From assembly GCA_030622395.1 (NCBI GenBank), contig JAUXGF010000173.1:1-6383 (forward strand): DNA of 6,383 nt, given 5' to 3'. Every line of letters starts with the position of its first letter. The stretch's first letter is position 1. Origin of the DNA: Calditrichaceae bacterium (GTDB lineage: Bacteria; Calditrichota; Calditrichia; Calditrichales; Calditrichaceae). The translations under genes were made by a program, and so were the position numbers. The notes below the pieces were generated by a model that was not told the DNA's origin, made no database searches, and worked only from the letters and a program-made list of their open reading frames with translations. Below, piece after piece: positions 1-4,880 of this stretch.

Positions 1-1
1 A

Positions 2-433
2 GTGGATATTAATGAATTTGCCGCCAATTTGGATGAAAGCCGCTGGGAAAATTATTTAACCAGTCTAAATAGCGACAGCGGTACATTAGAATTGCCTAAA
101 TTTAAATTAGAATATAAATTAAAAATGAACGACGTTTTAAAAGCATTAGGTATGTCTATTGCTTTCAACCCGCAGCAAGCCGATTTTTCCCGCATAAATC
201 CTGCCGGAGGGTTATATATAAGCAAAGTATTGCACAAAACTTTTGTTCAGGTAGATGAAGAGGGAACGGAAGCTGCAGCCGTAACGGTGGTAGCAATAAA
301 CTACACATCTATTGGCGGCGATGAGGAATTCTATATGACGGTTAACCATCCGTTCTTGTTTGTCATTCGGGAACATCATTCGGAAACAATTTTATTTATA
401 GGCAAGATGATACAGCCGGAGTGGGAAGAATAG
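2..433 (+). CDS. Serpin family serine protease inhibitor, C-terminal part (5' end outside window)
   Basis: This is the last 143 codons of a serpin, a suicide inhibitor that traps a serine or cysteine protease when the protease cuts its exposed reactive-centre loop. Visible serpin landmarks, numbered within the fragment, are LPKFKLEYKL at 31-40, ALGM at 48-51, LYISKVLHKTFVQVDEEG at 71-88, the hinge EEGTEAAA at 86-93, and the C-terminal NHPFLFVIR / ILFIGK strands at 115-135. Serpins are usually about 370-400 residues, so roughly the first 230-250 residues lie upstream of the window. The GTG at position 2 is an internal codon, not a start. Counting from the hinge as in alpha-1-antitrypsin puts P1-P1' at Thr102-Ser103, with Tyr101 and Ile104 adjacent. 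The loop is about four residues longer than in antitrypsin, so this register is approximate. An intact alanine-rich hinge suggests a functional inhibitor rather than a non-inhibitory serpin. The fragment cannot show whether the protein is exported. Confidence 0.95.
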   Translation: MDINEFAANLDESRWENYLTSLNSDSGTLELPKFKLEYKLKMNDVLKALGMSIAFNPQQADFSRINPAGGLYISKVLHKTFVQVDEEGTEAAAVTVVAINYTSIGGDEEFYMTVNHPFLFVIREHHSETILFIGKMIQPEWEE

Positions 434-439
434 AAGAAT
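424..439. repeat. 16-bp direct repeat, left copy
   Basis: GGAAGAATAGAAGAAT occurs here and again, without a mismatch, at 591-606. The left copy overlaps the last codons and the TAG stop of the serpin gene. The two copies bracket 151 bases of non-coding, repeat-like DNA. Confidence 0.7.
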
Positions 440-472
440 GGAGTGTTGGAGTAATGGATAGATGGAGTGATG

Positions 473-494
473 CTCCGGGGGAGTCCCTACGGGA
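473..494. repeat. Back-to-back mini-hairpins (palindromic intergenic repeat)
   Basis: Two perfect 4-bp stems with 3-base loops stand directly next to each other: CTCC-GGG-GGAG at 473-483 and TCCC-TAC-GGGA at 484-494. From memory, this layout resembles short palindromic repeats scattered between genes in Calditrichota, KSB1 and Ignavibacteriota genomes; I could not check this. There is no T-run after it, so it is not a typical intrinsic terminator. The rest of the 434-580 spacer is purine-rich low-complexity DNA with repeated GAAGAAT, TGGAGT and TGGAAT words, and I see no gene in it. Confidence 0.45.
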
Positions 495-590
495 TAATAA
501 TGGAATAGTGAAGAATTGAATTAATGCCTGCCCCTGTGCGCCTCACTAATTAATCGGGACGGCGCCTTAGGAGGGAATTATTGAATTGTT

Positions 591-606
591 GGAAGAATAG
601 AAGAAT
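591..606. repeat. 16-bp direct repeat, right copy
   Basis: This is an exact copy of the repeat at 424-439. Here it also forms most of a perfect hairpin with an 8-bp stem (GGAAGAAT at 591-598 pairing with ATTCTTCC at 605-612) and a 6-base loop. No T-run follows, so a terminator role is unlikely. Confidence 0.7.
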
Positions 607-658
607 TCTTCCTTATGCTAAATTGTTACGATATTTTTATCAGTTAAAAGGAGGCGTC

Positions 659-1174
659 TTGAAACAAAAAATATTATCTGTAATCATAACACTAATCTTC
701 ACATTAATAGTTATTGGCTGTAAAAATTCATCCGAGCCCGGGCTTTTGGATGACAATTTTATTTATCAAAATTCATTTGAAAGCGCAAGCGATACGCTTG
801 GCTGGATCGGATATGGAATGATAGGTTTCAGGGATGCTCCATCACCCGAAGGCGGTAAGCAGTCGCTGTATGTTTCGGGCGGTTGTCTTGTACCTCATGC
901 TGAATTTAAAATCCAGCCTCAATCGGAAAATGGTTGTTATATCCTTCAGGGCTGGGGGAAAAATCTTGACAACGGAGGATTTGTAGAATTACATATCGCG
1001 GACAGCGTTAAATCTATTTCTTTTGATGTGTCGGATAAAGAATGGAAATTTTATCAGTCTGCCGATACTTTATACTGTCCGGCTAATCTACAGTTTAAAC
1101 TCAATATGATTTCCGGCGGACTTGTGTCCAGCTCGATGTTAGTCGATCAGATACGGATAAAAAGAGTTGAATAA
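659..1174 (+). CDS. Predicted lipoprotein with a carbohydrate-binding-like beta-sandwich domain
   Basis: I do not recognise a named family. I chose the TTG at 659 as the start because AAGGAGG lies at 648-654, four bases upstream, and the product then opens with a textbook lipoprotein signal. That signal is a short basic n-region (MKQK), a hydrophobic core at residues 5-19, and the lipobox V-I-G-C with the lipidated Cys at 21. An in-frame TTG at 581 also has a GGAGGG in front of it, but it would add 26 non-signal-like residues. The mature 150 residues have an NSFES...GW opening (38-49), alternating strand-like segments, and a closing VDQIRI (162-167). That pattern is seen in galactose-binding-like or CBM4/9-like jelly rolls; this is inference from pattern only. 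The predicted location is the outer membrane or periplasm. Neighbours on both sides are repeat-rich spacers, so it is probably transcribed alone. Confidence 0.8.
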   Translation: MKQKILSVIITLIFTLIVIGCKNSSEPGLLDDNFIYQNSFESASDTLGWIGYGMIGFRDAPSPEGGKQSLYVSGGCLVPHAEFKIQPQSENGCYILQGWGKNLDNGGFVELHIADSVKSISFDVSDKEWKFYQSADTLYCPANLQFKLNMISGGLVSSSMLVDQIRIKRVE

Positions 1175-1200
1175 AAGATCTATTAGACCCGAATGGGAGC

Positions 1201-1291
1201 GCCGCTAAGGCACAAAGACACAAAGAAATAATAATTTATAAAACTTCGAGCCTTCGTGTCTTATGCCACAGGCATCACTGTGTGAGTGGCA
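1201..1291. repeat. Intergenic palindromic repeat element
   Basis: The left arm GGCACAAAGACACAAAG (1209-1225) pairs, with a few mismatches, with CTTCGTGTCTTATGCC (1252-1267) across an AT-rich loop. Nested smaller inverted repeats follow: ATGCC-ACA-GGCAT (1263-1275), TCAC-TGT-GTGA (1275-1285), and TGCCAC (1264-1269) against GTGGCA (1286-1291). From memory, 'AAGGCACAAAGACACAAAG ... CTTCGTGTCTT' is a type of dispersed intergenic repeat found in many environmental genomes; a search would be needed to confirm this. It contains no open reading frame. It sits between the lipoprotein gene and the gene for the type IX cargo. Confidence 0.6.
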
Positions 1292-1340
1292 AAAATGAAA
1301 ATCGGGGCATCAATTTCAATAAAACATAGGGAGCGCTAAA

Positions 1341-2564
1341 ATGAAAAAATTATTATTTGTTTTCTTAATTCTTATTCCGGTCTACAGCTTTGCCTATTAT
1401 TGGGAAAAGTTGGGACCGTCCAATGTAAGCGTTAACGATTATTTGTCTTCTTTTGCCGGAGATGTGTTATGCACATCCGACGGTATTCTGTTTAGCTCAG
1501 GCGCTGATTGGGAAAAGTATTCCTATGGCGGCTTGCCTGTGTGGAGAGCAATAGAGTTTGATACAACAAATCTTATGCTAATTATGGGCGATGGAACTGA
1601 TTCCGACGGAATTTATAAGTTTAATGTTACATCACATCAATTTGAAGTAGTTCAATGGATGGAATATCCCCATTTTCTTCTGTATTCCCGGAGCGATAGT
1701 AATTATTATGCCGGAGATCAAACAGGCGTATTAAAATCAAAAGATGGATTAACCTGGAACGCGGTTGCATACTTTAACGAAAAAAATTGTCTGGCAATGG
1801 ATTATTATCAAAATAATTTTGTAATTACCGATACCTTAAATGTTTATTACTCCGGCGATTGCGGCGCAAACTGGAGTCAATCTCAATCCAGTCCGGTTAT
1901 TTCAGATTTAGCTTTTGATTGGAATGGCGCTTTGTATGGAATTTTTCCTGATTCTTCATACTCTTCCGGATTATGGAGTTCAAGTAATTTCGGTGAAAGC
2001 TGGTATGTTGAATTTTGGTCTTTGGATATGAGTTCCGTCGCTTTTATTTTTGGATATTTATTTGTCGGCTGGGAAAATCCTTTTGGAGAGATGAAAGGCG
2101 TGGCTATTTGGGATACGGTTACTCAAAAATTGACTTCTCTAAATGAGGGGCTGCCAAAAGCCGGGATAAATAATTTCTCTGAAAATACTTTAATTGATTG
2201 TTATAATATGGTTGCCTGCACCGACAGCGGGGCTCACATCATGTTTGATTTCCCTGTATATTGTAATGAAAAAATCCGTAAGCCGGCTGCAAGTTATAAA
2301 CTAAAACAAAATTATCCCAATCCTTTTAATCCGAGTACGGCAATCAGCTATCAGATAGAGACGATTCATGAATCGTCTGTACATGTGGAATTGACTGTTT
2401 ATAATGCGCTGGGACAGAGAGTACAGACGCTGGTTAACGAGCGGCAGCCGGCCGGCTCCTATAATGTTACATTTAATGCGCAGGGATTAGCTAGCGGGAT
2501 ATATTTTTATCAACTAAAGGCTGGCGGATTTGAGCAAATACGTAAAATGATTTTGTTGAGATAA
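1341..2564 (+). CDS. Secreted Asp-box/beta-propeller-like protein with type IX secretion C-terminal sorting domain
   Basis: This is a complete 407-residue exported protein. ATG 1341 follows AGGGAG (1328-1333) by seven bases. A Sec signal peptide spans residues 1-18 with likely cleavage after S-F-A. The middle holds three Asp-box-like turns, SKDGLTW (133-139), SGDCGANW (171-178) and SSNFGESW (214-221). Such turns mark the blades of sialidase/BNR-type propellers; with only three visible, the blade count is uncertain and no catalytic residues can be named. The C-terminus (about 319-407) is a Por/type IX sorting domain: YPNPFNPST at 325-333, VYNALGQRVQTLV at 353-365, the AGSYNVTF strand at 371-378, GIYFYQLKAG at 386-395, and a basic tail ending MILLR. 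Such domains direct cargo across the outer membrane and are usually cut off on export. Residues 340-346 (ETIHESS) are encoded by a palindrome and look like an insertion compared with the usual tail. Function beyond being a surface or secreted protein is unknown. Confidence 0.9.
   Translation: MKKLLFVFLILIPVYSFAYYWEKLGPSNVSVNDYLSSFAGDVLCTSDGILFSSGADWEKYSYGGLPVWRAIEFDTTNLMLIMGDGTDSDGIYKFNVTSHQFEVVQWMEYPHFLLYSRSDSNYYAGDQTGVLKSKDGLTWNAVAYFNEKNCLAMDYYQNNFVITDTLNVYYSGDCGANWSQSQSSPVISDLAFDWNGALYGIFPDSSYSSGLWSSSNFGESWYVEFWSLDMSSVAFIFGYLFVGWENPFGEMKGVAIWDTVTQKLTSLNEGLPKAGINNFSENTLIDCYNMVACTDSGAHIMFDFPVYCNEKIRKPAASYKLKQNYPNPFNPSTAISYQIETIHESSVHVELTVYNALGQRVQTLVNERQPAGSYNVTFNAQGLASGIYFYQLKAGGFEQIRKMILLR
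2355..2382. repeat. Palindromic element inside the sorting-domain coding sequence
   Basis: Positions 2359-2378 (AGACGATTCATGAATCGTCT) are a perfect 20-bp palindrome. Two more outer pairs, with mismatches at 2358/2379 and 2355/2382, extend it to 28 bp. It is read in frame and encodes roughly the residues ETIHESS where sorting domains normally pass directly from SYQ-x to the next strand. The arm resembles GTAGAGACG...CGTCTCTAC-type dispersed palindromes, which I recall from cyanobacterial and other genomes; I could not check this. Confidence 0.7.
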
Positions 2565-2656
2565 GATTTTCATAGAACGGTTTTTATTTTTGATAAGAAA
2601 ATACGCTGTTTATAAAAATGTTAAGCCTACAGAGTAATATTCAGGAGTGATATTAA

Positions 2657-3073
2657 ATGAAATCTCAAAAGTACAGAATGATTTTGGCGTCAATTATAAT
2701 TTTTTTATTTGTATACTCCTCATGTATGAAAGATCATTCTACTCAACCGGTTACAGAGATTCAATTATCTAAAGCTGAGGACATTCTATTAAATAAAATT
2801 GTTACTGGTGATCCAGGTGATTCTATTGCCATACTTATTTACGAACTACCAGAAAAGTTAAGCCGAGGAGCAATAGTAAGAAGTGGCGGTAAAAAAACTG
2901 AATACAAAGTATCGAATAATTGTTGGTTCTTTTTATTAGATGATGCTCCTGTAGCTAATCTTTCTCATCCATTTCGCTATGTTTTTATCTATAGTAATAA
3001 TGGAAGATATAAAATTATTAACGAGTCTTGGCCCAGTGATAATATTGAAAAATTGATAAGACTTCGTTTTTGA
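2657..3073 (+). CDS. Small predicted lipoprotein, unknown function
   Basis: I do not recognise this 138-residue protein. ATG 2657 is preceded by AGGAG at 2643-2647, nine bases away. The N-terminus is a lipoprotein-type signal: basic start (KSQKYR), hydrophobic core 8-19, and Y-S-S-C with Cys at 23. The -3 position is Tyr, a loose lipobox of the kind tolerated in Bacteroidota-like lineages. The mature part contains an IAILIYELPEKLSRG stretch (57-71) and a C-terminal SHPFRYVFIY..NGRYKIINESWP segment (103-126) that looks like paired beta strands. A similar '(A/S)HP-RYVF-D---G' pattern occurs, as far as I remember, in other uncharacterised envelope proteins of this superphylum; that is not enough to name a function. 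It starts 92 bases after the type IX cargo gene. The spacer carries only an imperfect AT-rich hairpin (2576-2610). Confidence 0.75.
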   Translation: MKSQKYRMILASIIIFLFVYSSCMKDHSTQPVTEIQLSKAEDILLNKIVTGDPGDSIAILIYELPEKLSRGAIVRSGGKKTEYKVSNNCWFFLLDDAPVANLSHPFRYVFIYSNNGRYKIINESWPSDNIEKLIRLRF

Positions 3074-3237
3074 TATTTGAAATATTGAATATTGATTTAT
3101 ATGCAATAATATAAAAAAGATAAAAGAATTTATTATTTGATAAGTATAAATTTTAAAAAACGAAAGTGAAGTGTTTTATAATAAGATGGGATATCTATTA
3201 AGTTCAACAATATAAATCAACCTGATGTTTTAAGAAT

Positions 3238-3265
3238 AGGTTGTTTGCGCGCCGTTATCCGCCAT
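3238..3265 (+). repeat. Cassette-boundary-like motif, copy A
   Basis: AGGTTGTTT, then CGTTATCCGCCAT at 3253-3265, lies just before the ribosome binding site of the next gene. The last 13 bases match 11 of 13 with GGTTAACCGCCAT at 4118-4130, and AG[G/T]TTGTTT precedes both. An imperfect stem (CAACCT 3218-3223 with AGGTTG 3238-3243) and a GTTCAAC at 3202-3208 lie upstream. This gives a weak likeness to an integron attC, but the outer arms do not pair well. The remainder of the 229-base spacer 3074-3302 is AT-rich, with no gene seen. Confidence 0.4.
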
Positions 3266-3302
3266 GGTTTATATAAGAATGTATCTTAATGAGGAATAAA
3301 TT

Positions 3303-3512
3303 ATGACATTAATAAGATTTGGTTTCTATGTTTTTTTTATCAGTTTCCTTATTGTATTTAGTTGTAATAAAGATACAGGTATTATTACCGAACCCTCTAA
3401 TTCGGATACGACACACGTTGTTGTCCGTAAACCAAATATCTATATTTATCCATCAGAATTGATAGAGCTTGACGTTAGTCTGAATTTTCCACGGGGAGGT
3501 TTTGTTGTATAA
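3303..3512 (+). pseudogene. Truncated lipoprotein gene, N-terminal part of a KPNIYLYP-type family
   Basis: This 69-codon reading frame has a real start: ATG 3303 lies seven bases after GAGGA (3291-3295). A lipoprotein signal follows, with the lipobox V-F-S-C and Cys at 21. The mature part soon reaches RKPNIYIYPSELIELDV (42-58) and LNFPRGG (61-67). I recognise this as the opening of a larger family in which KPNIYLYP is followed by a beta-strand and a long domain of some 200 residues with a YGDGW-type motif. Here the frame ends after seven more codons at TAA 3510-3512, and none of that later domain is found in any frame before the next gene starts at 3542. I therefore call it a 3'-truncated gene. 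The break falls at a CGCCAT junction (3519-3524). A short secreted peptide could still be made. Confidence 0.65.
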
Positions 3513-3533
3513 TCACCTCGCCATTTTAGAGGG
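3512..3533 (+). repeat. Cassette-boundary-like motif, divergent copy C
   Basis: CACCTCGCCATTTTAGAGGG (3514-3533) compares with CCGCCATCTGTTAGAAAGG (4125-4142) as CGCCAT, two to four bases, then TAGA and a G-rich ribosome binding site. It overlaps the end of the truncated gene and supplies the AGAGGG ribosome binding site (3528-3533) of the next gene. Similarity upstream of CGCCAT is poor, so this copy is uncertain. Confidence 0.3.
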
Positions 3534-3541
3534 TATTAAAA

Positions 3542-4027
3542 ATGAATAGATTATTATTTTGGTTAATCATCGCCTTTATTTTTCAAAATGGTTGTAAAGA
3601 TTACAGCCAAGAACCAAAAGATTTGGAACATTTGGAATCTATTATCATGATAGATGATTTGATTAGCTTTGATCGCCAAGATTGGCAGGATGGACATTAT
3701 TCGGTTATTGCAGCCAGCATTACAGATGATGTTTTAAAGCTAAGCGTTGAAATGATGGAGGCTGTTGACAATACTATAAATTTAGTTTGTTGGAACTACT
3801 TTCTTGAATCTAATCCAGTTCAGGCATACGCCCTACTCTCTTATCAGGGGCATGATAGCGCCAAGAAAGTCGAAATAGAAAGAGAATTGCTTTTTGATTT
3901 AACGCCAATGAAAGAGGCTTATATTCAGTCATATTATGGATGGGGAGCTGGTAATATCATTATTCTTAGATTCAGGGATACAACTCATCCTCAATCAAAC
4001 AATGTCTGGGTACAATATGAGTTTTAG
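3542..4027 (+). CDS. Small predicted lipoprotein with an FDLTP-type C-terminal region
   Basis: This is a complete 161-residue protein. ATG 3542 lies eight bases after AGAGGG. The N-terminus (MNRLLFWLIIAFIF) is hydrophobic and ends Q-N-G-C with Cys at 18. The Gln at -3 is a poor lipobox residue, so lipidation is likely rather than sure. In the mature part, ESNPVQAYALLSYQGHD (89-105) and LLFDLTPMKEAYIQSYYG (116-133) are followed by a strand IIILRF (139-144) and the end VQYEF. The pairing of a Q-V-ALLSH-like strand with FDLTPLK-AY is, from memory, shared by small uncharacterised lipoproteins of Calditrichota/KSB1-type genomes, which usually also have a Gly-Gly-Cys-rich stretch before it. Here that position reads AVDNTINLVCW instead. 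No enzymatic motif is visible. It lies only 29 bases from the truncated gene upstream and may share its transcript. Confidence 0.75.
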   Translation: MNRLLFWLIIAFIFQNGCKDYSQEPKDLEHLESIIMIDDLISFDRQDWQDGHYSVIAASITDDVLKLSVEMMEAVDNTINLVCWNYFLESNPVQAYALLSYQGHDSAKKVEIERELLFDLTPMKEAYIQSYYGWGAGNIIILRFRDTTHPQSNNVWVQYEF

Positions 4028-4066
4028 GGGAAATTGATGAAGCCTGGCAATGGCAGAAAACTGAAG

Positions 4067-4086
4067 CTAAACGTGTTTAGTTTTTT
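4067..4086 (+). terminator. Possible intrinsic terminator
   Basis: CTAAAC-GT-GTTTAG is a perfect 6-bp inverted repeat directly followed by six T's. The stem is AT-rich and the two-base loop is too tight to form fully, so the terminator would be weak. It suits the end of the transcript from the lipoprotein gene that stops at 4027. Confidence 0.35.
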
Positions 4087-4110
4087 CATAAGATATAATT
4101 TTTTAAAAGT

Positions 4111-4142
4111 TTGTTTCGGTTAACCGCCATCTGTTAGAAAGG
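4111..4142 (+). repeat. Cassette-boundary-like motif, copy B
   Basis: TTGTTT and then GGTTAACCGCCAT (4118-4130) match copy A. CGGTTAACCG (4117-4126) is itself a perfect 10-bp palindrome. CTGTTAGAAAGG follows, giving a ribosome-binding-like GAAAGG (4137-4142) ahead of the signal-peptide stub at 4156. I see no good partner arm upstream for a full integron attC hairpin. Confidence 0.4.
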
Positions 4143-4155
4143 TGAATAAAGATAT

Positions 4156-4209
4156 ATGAAAAAATATATATTTCTCTCTTTCATTTTTTTTGCTGTTTAT
4201 TTCATGTAA
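4156..4209 (+). pseudogene. Remnant of a lipoprotein gene: signal-peptide stub with a T8 tract
   Basis: ATG 4156 opens a 17-codon frame, MKKYIFLSFIFFAVYFM, ending at TAA 4207-4209. It is a basic, hydrophobic start very like that of the next gene (MKKYLFILSIFVFCLYTGC). The frame crosses eight consecutive T's (4184-4191). Removing one T continues the signal as ...IFLLFISCN, a good lipobox with Cys, before running into the next gene's start region in another frame. This looks like the 5' end of a lost lipoprotein gene, or one copy of a duplicated start region. A functional leader peptide or a slippage switch is possible but unproven. It has its own boundary motif and G-rich ribosome-binding-like site upstream. 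Confidence 0.5.
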
Positions 4210-4235
4210 TATTGTTTTAATTAAGGATATATGTT

Positions 4236-4751
4236 ATGAAAAAATATCTATTCATTTTATCAATATTTGTATTTTGTCTTTATACTGGTTGTGAAAGATC
4301 AACTGATTACATCGGTAATACTAAAAATATTCAAACGATTAATGATAATGTATATTACTATTTATCCGATTCAATAGGAAGTATCCAAACACAATTTCTT
4401 GTTGGTCAAGATATCTTTTTTAATTTTGGTATAATTAATAAACAAGATTCAGTTCTAAATTACACAAAAGGTCATGGTGGGCCTCCCATCGTTAGTTTTA
4501 TTATATTTAAAAGTGATAGTATATTTGGTATTTCTGATTATGGTTATGATTATCCTGCTATTGTTGTTTATGGGAAAATACAACCAAATGATACACTTGA
4601 ATATTCCGTTTCATGGTATTCAAATCCATTTCACCCAAATGTTTTAGTAAGTGGTAAATATTACACAACCATACAACCTTATATTTGGTTTGATGATTTT
4701 AATCTTTCAAGTTACTTAGATACAGTTTATTTTGAAATTGTAGCAAAATAA
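4236..4751 (+). CDS. Predicted lipoprotein with a BsuPI-like / immunoglobulin-like beta-sandwich
   Basis: This is a complete 171-residue protein. ATG 4236 lies eight bases after AAGGA (4223-4227). The signal MKKYLFILSIFVFCL ends Y-T-G-C with Cys at 19. The mature part has FLVGQDIFFNFGIINKQDSVLNY (54-76), where a strand is followed by an 'N-x-(Q/S)-D-x-x-L' turn, then VSFIIFKSD (86-94), GKIQPNDTLEYSVSW (113-127) and LVSGKYYTTIQPYI (137-150). This order (N-turn, strand, 'pG(D/E)T---W', 'pG-Y-v') resembles the BsuPI fold, first described as a Bacillus intracellular proteinase inhibitor and also found in many envelope proteins. I assign the fold with moderate confidence and do not claim inhibitor activity. 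The coding sequence is very AT-rich (for example 14 G/C in the 60 bases 4381-4440), much lower than the neighbouring kinase gene. Confidence 0.75.
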   Translation: MKKYLFILSIFVFCLYTGCERSTDYIGNTKNIQTINDNVYYYLSDSIGSIQTQFLVGQDIFFNFGIINKQDSVLNYTKGHGGPPIVSFIIFKSDSIFGISDYGYDYPAIVVYGKIQPNDTLEYSVSWYSNPFHPNVLVSGKYYTTIQPYIWFDDFNLSSYLDTVYFEIVAK

Positions 4752-4762
4752 TTCATATTAAT

Positions 4763-4790
4763 AGGGTAATATTTTAGCCCTAACATTTTT
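4763..4790 (+). terminator. Probable intrinsic terminator after the BsuPI-like lipoprotein gene
   Basis: AGGGTAA (4763-4769) pairs with TTA-G-CCCT (4774-4781; G4777 bulged) around a four-base loop, followed by AACATTTTT. It lies 12 bases after the stop codon and separates the lipoprotein run from the kinase gene. Confidence 0.45.
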
Positions 4791-4880
4791 ATCAACTGGA
4801 ACTGGAGAGTTTTGTGGTTTTCGAAAAAGTCACTAAATTGAAATCAAAAATAGCATGTTTAACAAACACATATTTTATGA

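Noticed and set aside
52..237. A 61-codon open frame on the minus strand inside the serpin gene
   Set aside because: It lies wholly within clear serpin coding sequence, has no ribosome binding site, and its product resembles nothing I know.
581..658. An upstream TTG (581) with GGAGGG as the start of the lipoprotein gene
   Set aside because: It would put 26 charged, non-signal residues before a perfect lipoprotein signal that has its own stronger AAGGAGG site four bases before TTG 659.
2576..2610. An intrinsic terminator after the type IX cargo gene
   Set aside because: An AACGG...CTGTT stem can be drawn, but only with bulges and wobble pairs, and no T-run follows it.
3202..3260. A canonical integron attC site (GTTCAAC to GTTATCC)
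   Set aside because: GTTCAAC fits the RYYYAAC core, and an inner stem exists, but GTTATCC does not fit GTTRRRY and does not pair with it beyond GTT. I kept it only as a boundary-like motif.
3264..3299. A short frame starting at the ATG in GCCATGG (MVYIRMYLNEE)
   Set aside because: It is eleven codons with no ribosome binding site and overlaps the ribosome binding site of the next gene.
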